Source of the DNA: JBMCWH01 sp048621635
GTDB taxonomy: Bacteria; Patescibacteriota; WWE3; JAUXAW01; JAYEID01
Length of the DNA stretch: 12,485 bases
Assembly: GCA_048621635.1 (NCBI GenBank)
Contig: JBMCWH010000018.1
Location: 1 to 12,485, forward strand
Reading direction: 5' to 3'
Below, in pieces: positions 6,212 through 12,358 of the stretch (its first letter is position 1; every line of letters begins with the position of its first letter). The notes under the pieces were generated by a model. That model made no database searches, was not told the DNA's origin, and saw only the letters and a list, made by a program, of their open reading frames with translations. Position numbers and translations under genes: made by a program.

Positions 6212-7939
6212 ATGGAAAGAGAGATTCTGTCCGCTCTCGGAAAAAAACATCCTCAAGTAGTAGTTGCTGGTGGTGCTGGTCCTTTAGGTACTGGCATTTC
6301 TTTTCGTCTTTTAAAGTTTGGATTTAATGTTGTTGTTATTGATAATCTTTCCTCCGACCAAAGTTCTGGGTTTCCTAAACTAGAGGGAGAGTCCCGTTTT
6401 TCCTTTATCAAAGCAGATATCACGGATGGTTTGCCCGAGGGTTTGGAAAATGTTGATTTTGTTTTTCATCTAGCAAAACTAGAGACGGATGTAAAAAAAG
6501 ACAGTGATGGTCTTACTTCTCTTCTTACTAATGCGGAAGGAACAAAGAATTTATTAGAACTGGCACGTCGAAATCGCGCACGTTTTCTATTAGCTTCTTG
6601 GATAGATATTTACCGTAAATTTGCAAATGTTTCCTATCACCCAGAATTTTTTTCCTCTGATCCTGATAAAAGGGAAAAGCTGTATTCGTTAGTTGAAGGA
6701 AAGCAGTTTGCTGAAGCCTTAGTTTGGGAATATATACAGCGGCATGACTTAAATGCACGGATTGTTCGTTTGGGTAATATATATGGTTCCCAGATATCTT
6801 TACCGGAGATGGGTGTTTTGGGAAGGCTTATTTCTAATTTGCTGGCGGGGGAGGATTTGGTTGTTGAAGGAGAAGGTACGCGTAAACTTTACTATGTCTA
6901 TTACACTGCAGCTTTAGACGGGTTGCTAGCGGCAATGTTTGCCAAGGGTACTTCTGATTCTGTTTACCCCATTTCTCCGCGTAAACCTATTACTGAATTG
7001 GAATTAGCTTATTTGGTTAAAGAACATGCTCCTAAGCGGACTAAAGTTGTTTTTCAATCTAGTTCAAATGTTCCTGATCTTCCTTCTTTGCCTATTCCTA
7101 ATAAAGCAGAAAAGGAATTGGGATGGGAAGCGGAACCTTCCTTAGTTGAAGGTGTGGAAAAGACGGTGAAAAGTTATCGTCGGAAGCGGGCAGAAGAACG
7201 TATAGATCAGCCTTTAGCTGAAAGTTCGGAAGAAACTCCTGCTCATGCGCCTAAGCAGAAAATTTTATCTCCTCTGAAAAGATTTTTTGGTGTGTTCCCT
7301 TCCCAACTGTGTCAGGTTACTTCTCTTGTAACTAAGCGGGCTTTTCTTTCTTTGGTTTCTTTATGTGTGGTGGGAGTTTTTTTGTTTGTTCCTTTATTTT
7401 TATATCTTTTTTGTAATTGGAGAGGTGAGCAGGCTCTTTTTAGAGCGGAATCTAATTTATCCTCTTTTCACGTTGATACTGTTATTGCGGATGCTGATCA
7501 AGCACGTGCTTACTTCTCTTCGGCAGAAGAAAAGACATTGCAGCTTTCTTGGTTTTTTAACTTAATTTTTAGCCCTTCGAATGTTACAAAGATTTCGGGA
7601 ACTGCCAGGGCAAAGGAGTATTTGGCAGAATCTCTTTATTACACAGGGGAAGCGTTGTCTTTGGTAAAAACTAAGTTAATCTTTGACCAAAGTGGTGTTT
7701 CTTATCCTGTTTCGGAAGATGATTTTTTGCAAGCAACTAATGATTTGATCCAAGCGAGGCGTTCTTTGCTTCTTTCTCAGGCTGAGCTAGCTGAGGATCA
7801 AGCGCGTTGGCAAAGTTTTCTTACCCGCATGCGTGGCCATGTTTCTTTTGTTAATTCTTTGTATGCAGAAAGGAAAAGATGGGAGGAAAAAGGGTTTTTG
7901 CGGCAGAAATTAAAATCCCGTGGGTGGGTTGAGAAATAG
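6212..7939 (+). CDS. NAD-binding SDR (epimerase-like) domain with degenerate active site, fused to membrane/helical region
   Basis: 575 aa in three parts. Residues about 15-325 form an extended short-chain dehydrogenase/epimerase domain like GalE/RmlB: glycine-rich GGAGPLG (20-26), acidic VVIDNLSS after strand 2, ADITD, VFHLA, and VRLGNIYGS. The catalytic residues are not conserved. In the usual SSxxVYG block the Ser position is W130 (ASWIDIY), and in the YxxxK motif the Lys is K164 (GKQFAE) but the Tyr position is L160. It may therefore bind NAD or a nucleotide-sugar without catalysis (inference). Residues about 326-376 are a charged linker. Residues 377-402 are one strong transmembrane segment. 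The remaining 170 residues are helical and Ala/Leu/Glu-rich. They recall the N-terminal helices of CPR DUF4012 proteins, but the DUF4012 core is absent, so that likeness is tentative. Its substrate is unknown. Confidence 0.8.
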   Translation: MEREILSALGKKHPQVVVAGGAGPLGTGISFRLLKFGFNVVVIDNLSSDQSSGFPKLEGESRFSFIKADITDGLPEGLENVDFVFHLAKLETDVKKDSDGLTSLLTNAEGTKNLLELARRNRARFLLASWIDIYRKFANVSYHPEFFSSDPDKREKLYSLVEGKQFAEALVWEYIQRHDLNARIVRLGNIYGSQISLPEMGVLGRLISNLLAGEDLVVEGEGTRKLYYVYYTAALDGLLAAMFAKGTSDSVYPISPRKPITELELAYLVKEHAPKRTKVVFQSSSNVPDLPSLPIPNKAEKELGWEAEPSLVEGVEKTVKSYRRKRAEERIDQPLAESSEETPAHAPKQKILSPLKRFFGVFPSQLCQVTSLVTKRAFLSLVSLCVVGVFLFVPLFLYLFCNWRGEQALFRAESNLSSFHVDTVIADADQARAYFSSAEEKTLQLSWFFNLIFSPSNVTKISGTARAKEYLAESLYYTGEALSLVKTKLIFDQSGVSYPVSEDDFLQATNDLIQARRSLLLSQAELAEDQARWQSFLTRMRGHVSFVNSLYAERKRWEEKGFLRQKLKSRGWVEK

Positions 7940-7954
7940 CAGGAGGAACCCTCT

Positions 7955-8014
7955 GTGCCATTGACTTCTCTATACCTTTCTGGTACCATAAGACTTGGAT
8001 CTACTTATATCTAA
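7955..8014 (+). CDS. Candidate 19-codon upstream micro-ORF coupled to the zinc-ribbon gene
   Basis: AGGAGG at 7941-7946 is followed after 8 nt by a GTG that opens a 19-codon frame (MPLTSLYLSGTIRLGSTYI) ending in TAA. The TAA overlaps the ATG at 8014 by one base (TAATG). The zinc-ribbon gene has no Shine-Dalgarno site of its own close by, so the micro-ORF could deliver ribosomes to it. Against this, the peptide resembles nothing known to me, and a promoter-like sequence lies inside the same stretch, which would produce transcripts lacking the AGGAGG. Treat as possible only. Confidence 0.3.
   Translation: MPLTSLYLSGTIRLGSTYI
7961..7989 (+). promoter_or_regulatory. Putative promoter of the zinc-ribbon/L25 operon
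   Basis: TTGACT (7961-7966) and TACCAT (7984-7989) are 17 nt apart. The -35 box is near-perfect and the -10 box matches 4 of 6. The start would fall near 7996, about 18 nt before the ATG at 8014. It lies just after the stop of the SDR fusion gene, so L25 need not depend on that gene's transcription. Confidence 0.4.
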
Positions 8015-8433
8015 TGAATTCAAAGATCCTTTCGCAGTTCTTAAATCAGGCGCAATGTTATCAGTGTGGTAATTCTTTAAAGGAAGCTAAAGTTGTTCCT
8101 TTGGCTGATTCGCGAGTAGCAGGTTTAGTTTATGTGGTTTGTAGCCATTGTAGTAGTGAACTTTTGGCTACACTTAGTGTTGGTGGACATAATATACAAC
8201 CGCTTAACACTGATTTGGTACCTTGGGAGGTAAAGCGGTTTTTTGGGGCTCGTCCAGTAGAACCTGATGATGTACTTAATGTGCATGAACTTGTGAAGGA
8301 AGAAACCTTATGGTCGACTTTAAAGCAAGAGAACGAGAAATATTTGGAAAAAAGACAAAACAGTTACGCCGAGAAGGCAACGTCCCGGCTATCCTTGAAA
8401 GAAGAGGGAAAGAATCCCTCCCACTTGTTGTAG
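8014..8433 (+). CDS. Zinc-ribbon protein of unknown function, overlapping L25
   Basis: 139 aa, function unknown. It carries two CxxC pairs, C15-Y-Q-C18 and C43-S-H-C46, spaced like a treble-clef or zinc-ribbon metal site. A less cysteine-rich part follows (NIQPLNTDLVPWEVKRFFG, then DDVLNVHELVKEE). I recall similar small proteins beside L25 in other CPR genomes but cannot verify this here. The last 41 codons overlap the start of L25 in another frame; because the L25 N-terminus is conserved in its family, the tail of this protein (from about TLKQENEKYLE) is probably overprinted and unconstrained. The pairing suggests a role near the ribosome or RNA (inference). No Shine-Dalgarno site is close to the ATG. 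Confidence 0.72.
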   Translation: MNSKILSQFLNQAQCYQCGNSLKEAKVVPLADSRVAGLVYVVCSHCSSELLATLSVGGHNIQPLNTDLVPWEVKRFFGARPVEPDDVLNVHELVKEETLWSTLKQENEKYLEKRQNSYAEKATSRLSLKEEGKNPSHLL

Positions 8434-9047
8434 ACCACGACGATTTTGTGCGTACCTACTTAGATTCAGGAGAATCCTCTATTGCTAGTTTACAAATTCC
8501 TGGCGAGACCGTTGATGTTTTGGTTACAGAGGTGCAGCAACATCCGGTGACGGATGAAGTTATGCATGTTAATTTCCGTCGTGTTGAGGAAGGGGAGAAG
8601 ATTGCGGTTACGGTTCCAATAGAAATTGTGGGTGAGTCTACCGCTGTTCGTTCTTCTGATCTGATGCTTTTACATCTTCTCACAGATTTAGAGTTGGAGT
8701 GCTTTCCTCAAGATATCCCTTCGTCTATAGAAGTGGATGTTTCTAACCTTGAAGAGGCTGATGATGCTGTTACTGTAGGAGACCTCTCTTTAGATTTTTC
8801 AAAAGTCGATGTAGTGGGACACTCTTCTGATGATTTGGTTGTTAAAATTGAGGAAGCAGAAATGGAAGAGGTAGAGGAAGTAGTTGAAGAAATTCCGGTT
8901 GATGAAATTGAAGCCACTGCGGAAAGAGCAGAGGAAGAGGGTGAAGAAGAGGAAGCACCTGTTGAGGAAGAAGTTGAAGAACCGGTAACAGAAGAGGAAG
9001 AAACAGAAAGTGCTGAGATTGGTGCGGAAGCAATGAAGAACCAGTAA
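8310..9047 (+). CDS. rplY: Large ribosomal subunit protein bL25, CTC form with acidic tail
   Basis: Ribosomal protein L25/general stress protein CTC, which binds 5S rRNA in the central protuberance of the 50S subunit. The N-terminal domain is typical: FKAREREIFGKKTKQLRREG, then VPAILERRGKESLPLVV. The C-terminal TL5-like domain follows (VTVPIEIVGES, ELECFPQDIPSSIEVDVSNL, VGDL). After about residue 180 comes a 65-residue tail that is almost all Glu with Val, Ala and Thr; extended acidic tails occur in several bacterial CTC proteins. The start at 8310 is set by GAAGGA at 8295-8300, 9 nt upstream, and by the conserved N-terminus. It overlaps the zinc-ribbon gene by 124 nt, so translation coupling is likely. 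Minus-strand frames over the tail are artefacts of the GAA-rich repeats. Confidence 0.9.
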   Translation: MVDFKAREREIFGKKTKQLRREGNVPAILERRGKESLPLVVDHDDFVRTYLDSGESSIASLQIPGETVDVLVTEVQQHPVTDEVMHVNFRRVEEGEKIAVTVPIEIVGESTAVRSSDLMLLHLLTDLELECFPQDIPSSIEVDVSNLEEADDAVTVGDLSLDFSKVDVVGHSSDDLVVKIEEAEMEEVEEVVEEIPVDEIEATAERAEEEGEEEEAPVEEEVEEPVTEEEETESAEIGAEAMKNQ

Positions 9048-9057
9048 TGTGAGCCCC

Positions 9058-9200
9058 AAATCCCCAATTTTAAATTACCAATTTTAAATTTTAAATAAAT
9101 AGAGATTAGAGACTAGAAACTGGTAACTGGTATAGCGAATTATTGCAAATGTTTAAGGAAGGAATGAATCCTATTATGTTGTAAATTATTGCGAATCGGG
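9058..9200 (+). repeat. Composite intergenic repeat between convergent genes (AATTTTAAAT run plus family A)
   Basis: The gap begins with a short direct repeat, CCAATTTTAAATTA and CCAATTTTAAATTTTAAA (about 9065-9096). AGAGATTAGAGACTAGAAAC and CTGGTAACTGGTATAGCGAA follow. The block at 9097-9140 matches 12359-12402 at about nine of ten positions by eye and in the same orientation. Family A words continue to TTGCGAATCGGG. No clear terminator for L25 or valS is seen in 9048-9229. Confidence 0.65.
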
Positions 9201-9229
9201 AAGAGGGTTAACCGGTTTTTCAACCTGTC

Positions 9230-11584
9230 TCACTTCTCTTCCGGCCAAGGGGCAATTGTTATTGACTCTTCAAGCGATAGATTCAAATTTTCTTCTTCTT
9301 TTTTTATTTTTTGCCAAATCTCCTCAGTTACAAAGGGCATAAAGGGATGTAGAAGTTTGAGAGAAGTGATGAGGGTGTGAAAAAGTGTTTCCAATGCCTG
9401 CCTTTGTGTTTTTGCTCCTTCGTTTTCTTTTTCGTAGATGCGAGGTTTTATTTTCTCAATATATTCATCGCAAAAGGTATGCCAAAAGAAATGGTAGAGA
9501 TTTTCCGCTGCGAAGTCAAAGCGGTAATTTTTTAAGTTATCGTTAATCTTTTCAATTGTTTTGTTTAAATCTTCAATAATTTTTATGTCGTCTGGATGGT
9601 GTACGGATTTAAGCAGATTCTGGGAAGGATTCACACAAATTTCGTCCGTGTTCTTCAGGGCGGCTAGCGCAAAGCGTGTTGCGTTCCAAATCTTGTTACC
9701 GAAGTTTCTCATTGCACGTAATTTATCATCTCCTAGAGAAATATCGCTTCCTGGTGAAGCTCCGAAGACCAAGGCCATCCGTAGCGCATCTGCTCCGTAT
9801 TCTTCAACAATGTCAGAAGGATTTAGTACATTGCCTTTACTCTTGCTCATCTTTTGTCCCTTTTCATCTACTACACGGGAATGCATGTGAGCTACTTTGA
9901 ACGGCACTTCTCCTGTACGGTAAACTCCTAGCATTACCATTCTCGCTACCCAGAAAAACAGAATATCCCACATGGTATCTAGAACAGATGTAGGGTAAAA
10001 ATATTCAAAATCCCTACTGTCGGGGTAACCAAGAGTAGTAAGGGGCCATTGGCCTGAAGAAAACCAGGTGTCAAAGGTATCTGTTTCCTGGACCACGGCG
10101 TTGCTGTTACAGTGGGGGCAATTTCCTTTTTCTAAAAAGTAGGAAGAATCTTTAGGTGCTGTAAGCTGTTGGAGACCTTCTTTAATTTCTTTTATTGTGT
10201 AGTTGTCTTTAAGATTTTGATAATTATCTGCTATTTCTTTTCCAGCAGAGTTTATGAATGTTAGCCTAATATTGGGATTACACTCTAGACAATACCAAGC
10301 AGGAATTCTTGGCCCCCAGACAATCTGACGGGAAATATTCCAGTCTTCTAAGTTTTCCATCCAATGGAGATAGATTTTTTTAAATCTTTTCGGAATAATT
10401 TTCAGCAGACCCTTTTCCACCGCTGCGATTCCTAATTCTTTAAGTGAGGTTTTTTCTTTTCCTATATTTTCTTTTAATTTGTCATTTGTGATTTGAAATT
10501 TAGAATTTGTATTCACGTACCATTGAGGCATTAGTAAGGGTTCAATGGTTGTTCCGCATCGATAACATGTTGCTACCCGGTGTTTATAATTGTGCTCTAT
10601 TTTTACCAATTCTCTTTTTTCTTTAAGTTCTTCTACTACTTGTTTGCGAGCTTCTTTTACCGTTAGTCCGGCAAACCGACCTGCTTCTTCTGTTAATTTA
10701 CCTTCTCTGTTTATTACTTTAATAATGGGCAGGTCATGTCTTTGTGCCATTTCAAAGTCGTTGGGATCATGGGCAGGGGTTACTTTGACTGCACCTGTGC
10801 CAAATTCAGGGTCGACCAGTTTATCAGCTATTACTTGCATTTCGCGTGGACCAATAAGTGATTGGTAGGTGAATTTTGTTCCTACCAAATCTTTGTAGCG
10901 GGCGTCTTCTGGGTGTACTGCTACAGCTGTATCTCCAAATTTTGTTTCTGGTCTTGTAGTAGCTAAAGTGAAAGGACCGTACTCTAGGTAATAAAGCGGG
11001 TCTTTTCTTTCTACGTAATTTATTTCTAAGTTAGAGAAAGCAGTCCCACATTGGGTACAGTAATTTACCAGGCGCTCCCCACGATAGATTAGGCCGTCTT
11101 TATGTAGCTTACGAAACGTGTCAAATACTGTTTCCAATATTTCTGGATCCATGGTGTAGGCTTCCCTTGTCCAGTCTAAGGAGAATCCTAATTTTCTTAA
11201 TTGTTGAGTAGCGATTCCTCTGTTCTTTTCTACATATGTTTCTATTTTTTTGTAAAGAGTTTTTCTATCAAAATCAAAACGGCTTTGCCCTTTTTTCTGC
11301 AATTCTTGTTCATATACAAATTGGGTTTCAATACCTGCATGGTCTGTTCCTGGAAGGAATAAGGTGGAATCTCCTAACATTCTGTGATAGCGGCAAAGAA
11401 TATCTTCTACAACATAAAGAGCGTGTCCAATATGGAGAGGGTCATTGGCATTGGGTGGTGGGAGCAATATGGAAAAAGGTTTCTTACTTTTGTCTTCTGG
11501 TATTTCTGGGGTAAAGTAACCTTTTTCCCTCCACATCTGGTAAAGCTTGTCTTCGACTTTTTGTGGATCAAATTGTTTTTTCAT
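9230..11584 (-). CDS. valS: Valyl-tRNA synthetase, class Ia, lacking C-terminal coiled coil
   Basis: Charges tRNA-Val with valine in the cytoplasm. It has HIGH at 51-54 (PPPNANDPLHIGH), an editing domain with TTRPETKFGDTAV and the DPNDFEMA block, KMSKS at 578-582, and Rossmann elements DTFDTWFSSGQWPL and FFWVARM. Four CxxC pairs (CTQC, CYRC, CLEC, CPHC) suggest bound zinc. The start is M at 11582-11584, not the upstream in-frame ATG at 11644: the longer frame reads through the terminator hairpin and its U-tract, and MKKQFDPQKVE is a normal ValRS start. That gives 784 aa against about 950 in E. coli. The protein stops soon after HPFMPFVTEEIWQ, so the C-terminal tRNA-binding coiled coil is missing. 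Residues 359-371 are encoded by a repeat-like A/T-rich segment. No Shine-Dalgarno site is visible; expression is probably controlled by the T-box-type leader. Confidence 0.95.
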   Translation of the reverse strand: MKKQFDPQKVEDKLYQMWREKGYFTPEIPEDKSKKPFSILLPPPNANDPLHIGHALYVVEDILCRYHRMLGDSTLFLPGTDHAGIETQFVYEQELQKKGQSRFDFDRKTLYKKIETYVEKNRGIATQQLRKLGFSLDWTREAYTMDPEILETVFDTFRKLHKDGLIYRGERLVNYCTQCGTAFSNLEINYVERKDPLYYLEYGPFTLATTRPETKFGDTAVAVHPEDARYKDLVGTKFTYQSLIGPREMQVIADKLVDPEFGTGAVKVTPAHDPNDFEMAQRHDLPIIKVINREGKLTEEAGRFAGLTVKEARKQVVEELKEKRELVKIEHNYKHRVATCYRCGTTIEPLLMPQWYVNTNSKFQITNDKLKENIGKEKTSLKELGIAAVEKGLLKIIPKRFKKIYLHWMENLEDWNISRQIVWGPRIPAWYCLECNPNIRLTFINSAGKEIADNYQNLKDNYTIKEIKEGLQQLTAPKDSSYFLEKGNCPHCNSNAVVQETDTFDTWFSSGQWPLTTLGYPDSRDFEYFYPTSVLDTMWDILFFWVARMVMLGVYRTGEVPFKVAHMHSRVVDEKGQKMSKSKGNVLNPSDIVEEYGADALRMALVFGASPGSDISLGDDKLRAMRNFGNKIWNATRFALAALKNTDEICVNPSQNLLKSVHHPDDIKIIEDLNKTIEKINDNLKNYRFDFAAENLYHFFWHTFCDEYIEKIKPRIYEKENEGAKTQRQALETLFHTLITSLKLLHPFMPFVTEEIWQKIKKEEENLNLSLEESITIAPWPEEK
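10474..10511 (-). repeat. Intergenic-repeat-like segment inside valS
   Basis: On the coding strand this reads AATTCTAAATTTCAAATCAC followed by AAATGACAAATTA, the style of the A/T-rich repeats common between genes in many uncultivated bacteria. It is translated as NSKFQITNDKL, between WYVN and the SLKELGIAAVEKG helix of valyl-tRNA synthetase, a place where family members vary in length. The frame stays open across it. Confidence 0.5.
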
Positions 11585-11590
11585 TGTTGT

Positions 11591-11623
11591 AAAAAAAACA
11601 AACGCCCTTGCTTGCGCAAGGGC
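11591..11623 (-). terminator. Intrinsic terminator/attenuator before valS
   Basis: On the minus strand GCCCTTGC, loop GCAA and GCAAGGGC form a perfect 8-bp G+C-rich stem with a GNRA-type tetraloop, followed by GTTTGTTTTTTTT. It ends 6 nt before the valS ATG, so it must be bypassed or prevented for valS to be expressed. Its 5' arm overlaps the 3' arm of the T-box antiterminator. Confidence 0.85.
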
Positions 11624-11656
11624 CTTTACTGAAGGCGGTACCAACCTTACTTCAAC

Positions 11657-11746
11657 TTATTTTTGCAGGTAACGGACTGCTTTCCGGAGAAGTCTACGCT
11701 TGTGATAAGCTTGTTTTCTCAGCGTGTTTGTTTCTCTTGGTGACAT
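11657..11746 (-). CDS. Candidate 29-aa very basic small protein in the valS leader
   Basis: An ATG at 11746 opens 29 codons ending in TAA, beginning MSPRETNTLRKQ and ending RRLLRKAVRYLQK. Twelve of 29 residues are Lys, Arg or His, like a small RNA-binding or ribosomal protein; the HKRRLLRK part loosely recalls the COX24/AURKAIP1-type small basic proteins, but this is too short to assign. It has one Val codon only, so it is not a classical valine attenuator peptide. The upstream context (TCTTGGAAAATG) has only a weak Shine-Dalgarno-like sequence. It lies wholly inside the predicted T-box leader, so either it is a chance frame, or the leader is also an mRNA. Confidence 0.35.
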   Translation of the reverse strand: MSPRETNTLRKQAYHKRRLLRKAVRYLQK

Positions 11747-11770
11747 TTTCCAAGATTTACGCTTTTTAAG

Positions 11771-11800
11771 ATTATCTTAAGTTTATCAATTTCTAATCAA
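11771..11800 (-). promoter_or_regulatory. Putative valS promoter
   Basis: On the minus strand TTGATT (11800-11795) and GATAAT (11776-11771) are 18 nt apart, 4 and 5 of 6 to consensus. The predicted start is about 11764, directly in front of the first foldable stem of the leader. It follows the terminator of the upstream 101-aa gene, so valS is its own transcription unit. Confidence 0.5.
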
Positions 11801-11810
11801 TTTTGCAAAA

Positions 11811-11849
11811 GAAAGGGGACGGACCATTTCAATATACTTTGTCCGTCCC
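11811..11849 (-). terminator. Intrinsic terminator of the 101-aa gene
   Basis: On the minus strand GGGACGGAC (11849-11841) pairs perfectly with GTCCGTCCC (11824-11816), a 9-bp stem with a 16-nt A/T-rich loop, followed by CTTTCTTTTG. It begins 11 nt after the stop codon of the 101-aa gene. Confidence 0.78.
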
Positions 11850-11860
11850 GTATATTTGTT

Positions 11861-12166
11861 TCAGCGCTCGGTTGGTGCTACCTCCGGCCAGGGGTGTAAG
11901 AGAATCCGCAGTAAATCCTCAAGGCTAAAAGAATCTACCCTTTTTGTCGTTTCTAATGTTTGCTCTTCCAAAACAGCTTGTTTGATGTATTTAGGGCTAA
12001 ATTCCATTTCGGTTCTTTTCTGTCTATTTACGTATACTTGAACTACAATTTTCTTTTTGTCTCTAAACGCAGCTTCTAAGTGTACTTTTACGGTAACATT
12101 TTTGTGGCGTTTTGCTAACAGTGTGCTTAGCTTTCTTTGCAAAGCTTTTACTGTTTCCTCTTTCAT
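11861..12166 (-). CDS. Conserved-looking small protein of unknown function
   Basis: 101 aa, not recognised. The start is well set: AAGGAGG (12180-12174 on the minus strand) lies 7 nt before the ATG, the best Shine-Dalgarno site in the window, and a strong intrinsic terminator follows the stop. Together these make it a real, single-gene transcription unit. The N-terminus looks helical and basic (ETVKALQRKLSTLLAKRHK). Alternating strands follow (VTVKVHLEA and KKIVVQVYVNR), then an amphipathic helix (SPKYIKQAVLEEQ) and an acidic/hydrophobic helix SLEDLLRILLHPWP. The helix-strand-strand-helix plan with many Lys/Arg could suit a nucleic-acid-binding or ribosome-associated protein, but that is a guess. 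There is no signal peptide, transmembrane segment or cysteine. I considered the HPF/RaiA ribosome hibernation family and found no convincing match. Confidence 0.72.
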   Translation of the reverse strand: MKEETVKALQRKLSTLLAKRHKNVTVKVHLEAAFRDKKKIVVQVYVNRQKRTEMEFSPKYIKQAVLEEQTLETTKRVDSFSLEDLLRILLHPWPEVAPTER

Positions 12167-12269
12167 GTTAAACCCTCCTTTTTGTGTTCGTGTCTCTTTC
12201 CTAGTTCAGGATATCTGTAATTTTAATGCTAACACACCCATGCGGTAATAATTCAGGAAATATGCGGGA

Positions 12270-12358
12270 ATTGGTAATAGCGAATTAGGGTGGTGAATAG
12301 GCTACGAATAATTGAGGTATAAAATTCTATTTATACAACGAATTGTTACGAATACTAC
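12270..12358 (+). repeat. Intergenic repeat family A, degenerate copy
   Basis: It contains TTGGTAATAGCGAATTAGGG, then GGCTACGAATAATTGAGGTA, AACGAATTG and TTACGAATACTACAAAT, words shared with the other family A copies. It is tandem with the next copy. Between 12181 and 12269 I see only the untranslated region of the 101-aa gene and a weak promoter candidate on the minus strand (TTACCG and TAAAAT, 17 nt apart). Confidence 0.5.

Larger units (their letters stand above)
11591..11764 (-). promoter_or_regulatory. T-box-type tRNA-responsive leader of valS
   Basis: About 174 nt lie between the predicted transcription start and valS. The 3' part has AAGGUUGGUACCGCC (11647-11633), matching the T-box consensus AGGGUGGNACCGCG closely. 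It folds as an antiterminator: AAGG (11647-11644 region) with CCUU (11621-11618), and GCCUU (11636-11632) with AAGGC (11626-11622), leaving UGGUACC in the bulge. UGGU is complementary to ACCA, the 3' end expected of uncharged tRNA-Val with discriminator A. The CCUU and GGC needed for the antiterminator are also the 5' arm of the intrinsic terminator at 11623-11604, so the folds exclude each other. A canonical Stem I with a Val specifier loop is not evident. The start of the RNA instead forms AGCGU/ACGCU and CUUGG/CCAAG nested stems with GUC in the apical loop. The call rests on the antiterminator and the gene controlled. Confidence 0.62.

Noticed and set aside
8456..9067. Several minus-strand open frames opposite L25, rich in Ser, Phe or Leu
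   Set aside because: They are shadows of the GAA/GAG-rich acidic tail and the CTC domain; the plus-strand L25 frame is unambiguous.
11585..11644. In-frame 20-codon N-terminal extension of valyl-tRNA synthetase starting at 11644
   Set aside because: The extension would be encoded by the terminator hairpin, its U-tract and the T-box bulge, and the ATG at 11582-11584 gives a normal ValRS start.
11657..11746. Classical leader-peptide attenuation of valS
   Set aside because: The leader ORF holds a single Val codon and no run of valines, so ribosome stalling on Val codons is not a good model.
11861..12166. HPF/RaiA ribosome hibernation factor
   Set aside because: The length and helix-strand content are suggestive, but I cannot align the conserved strands and residues.
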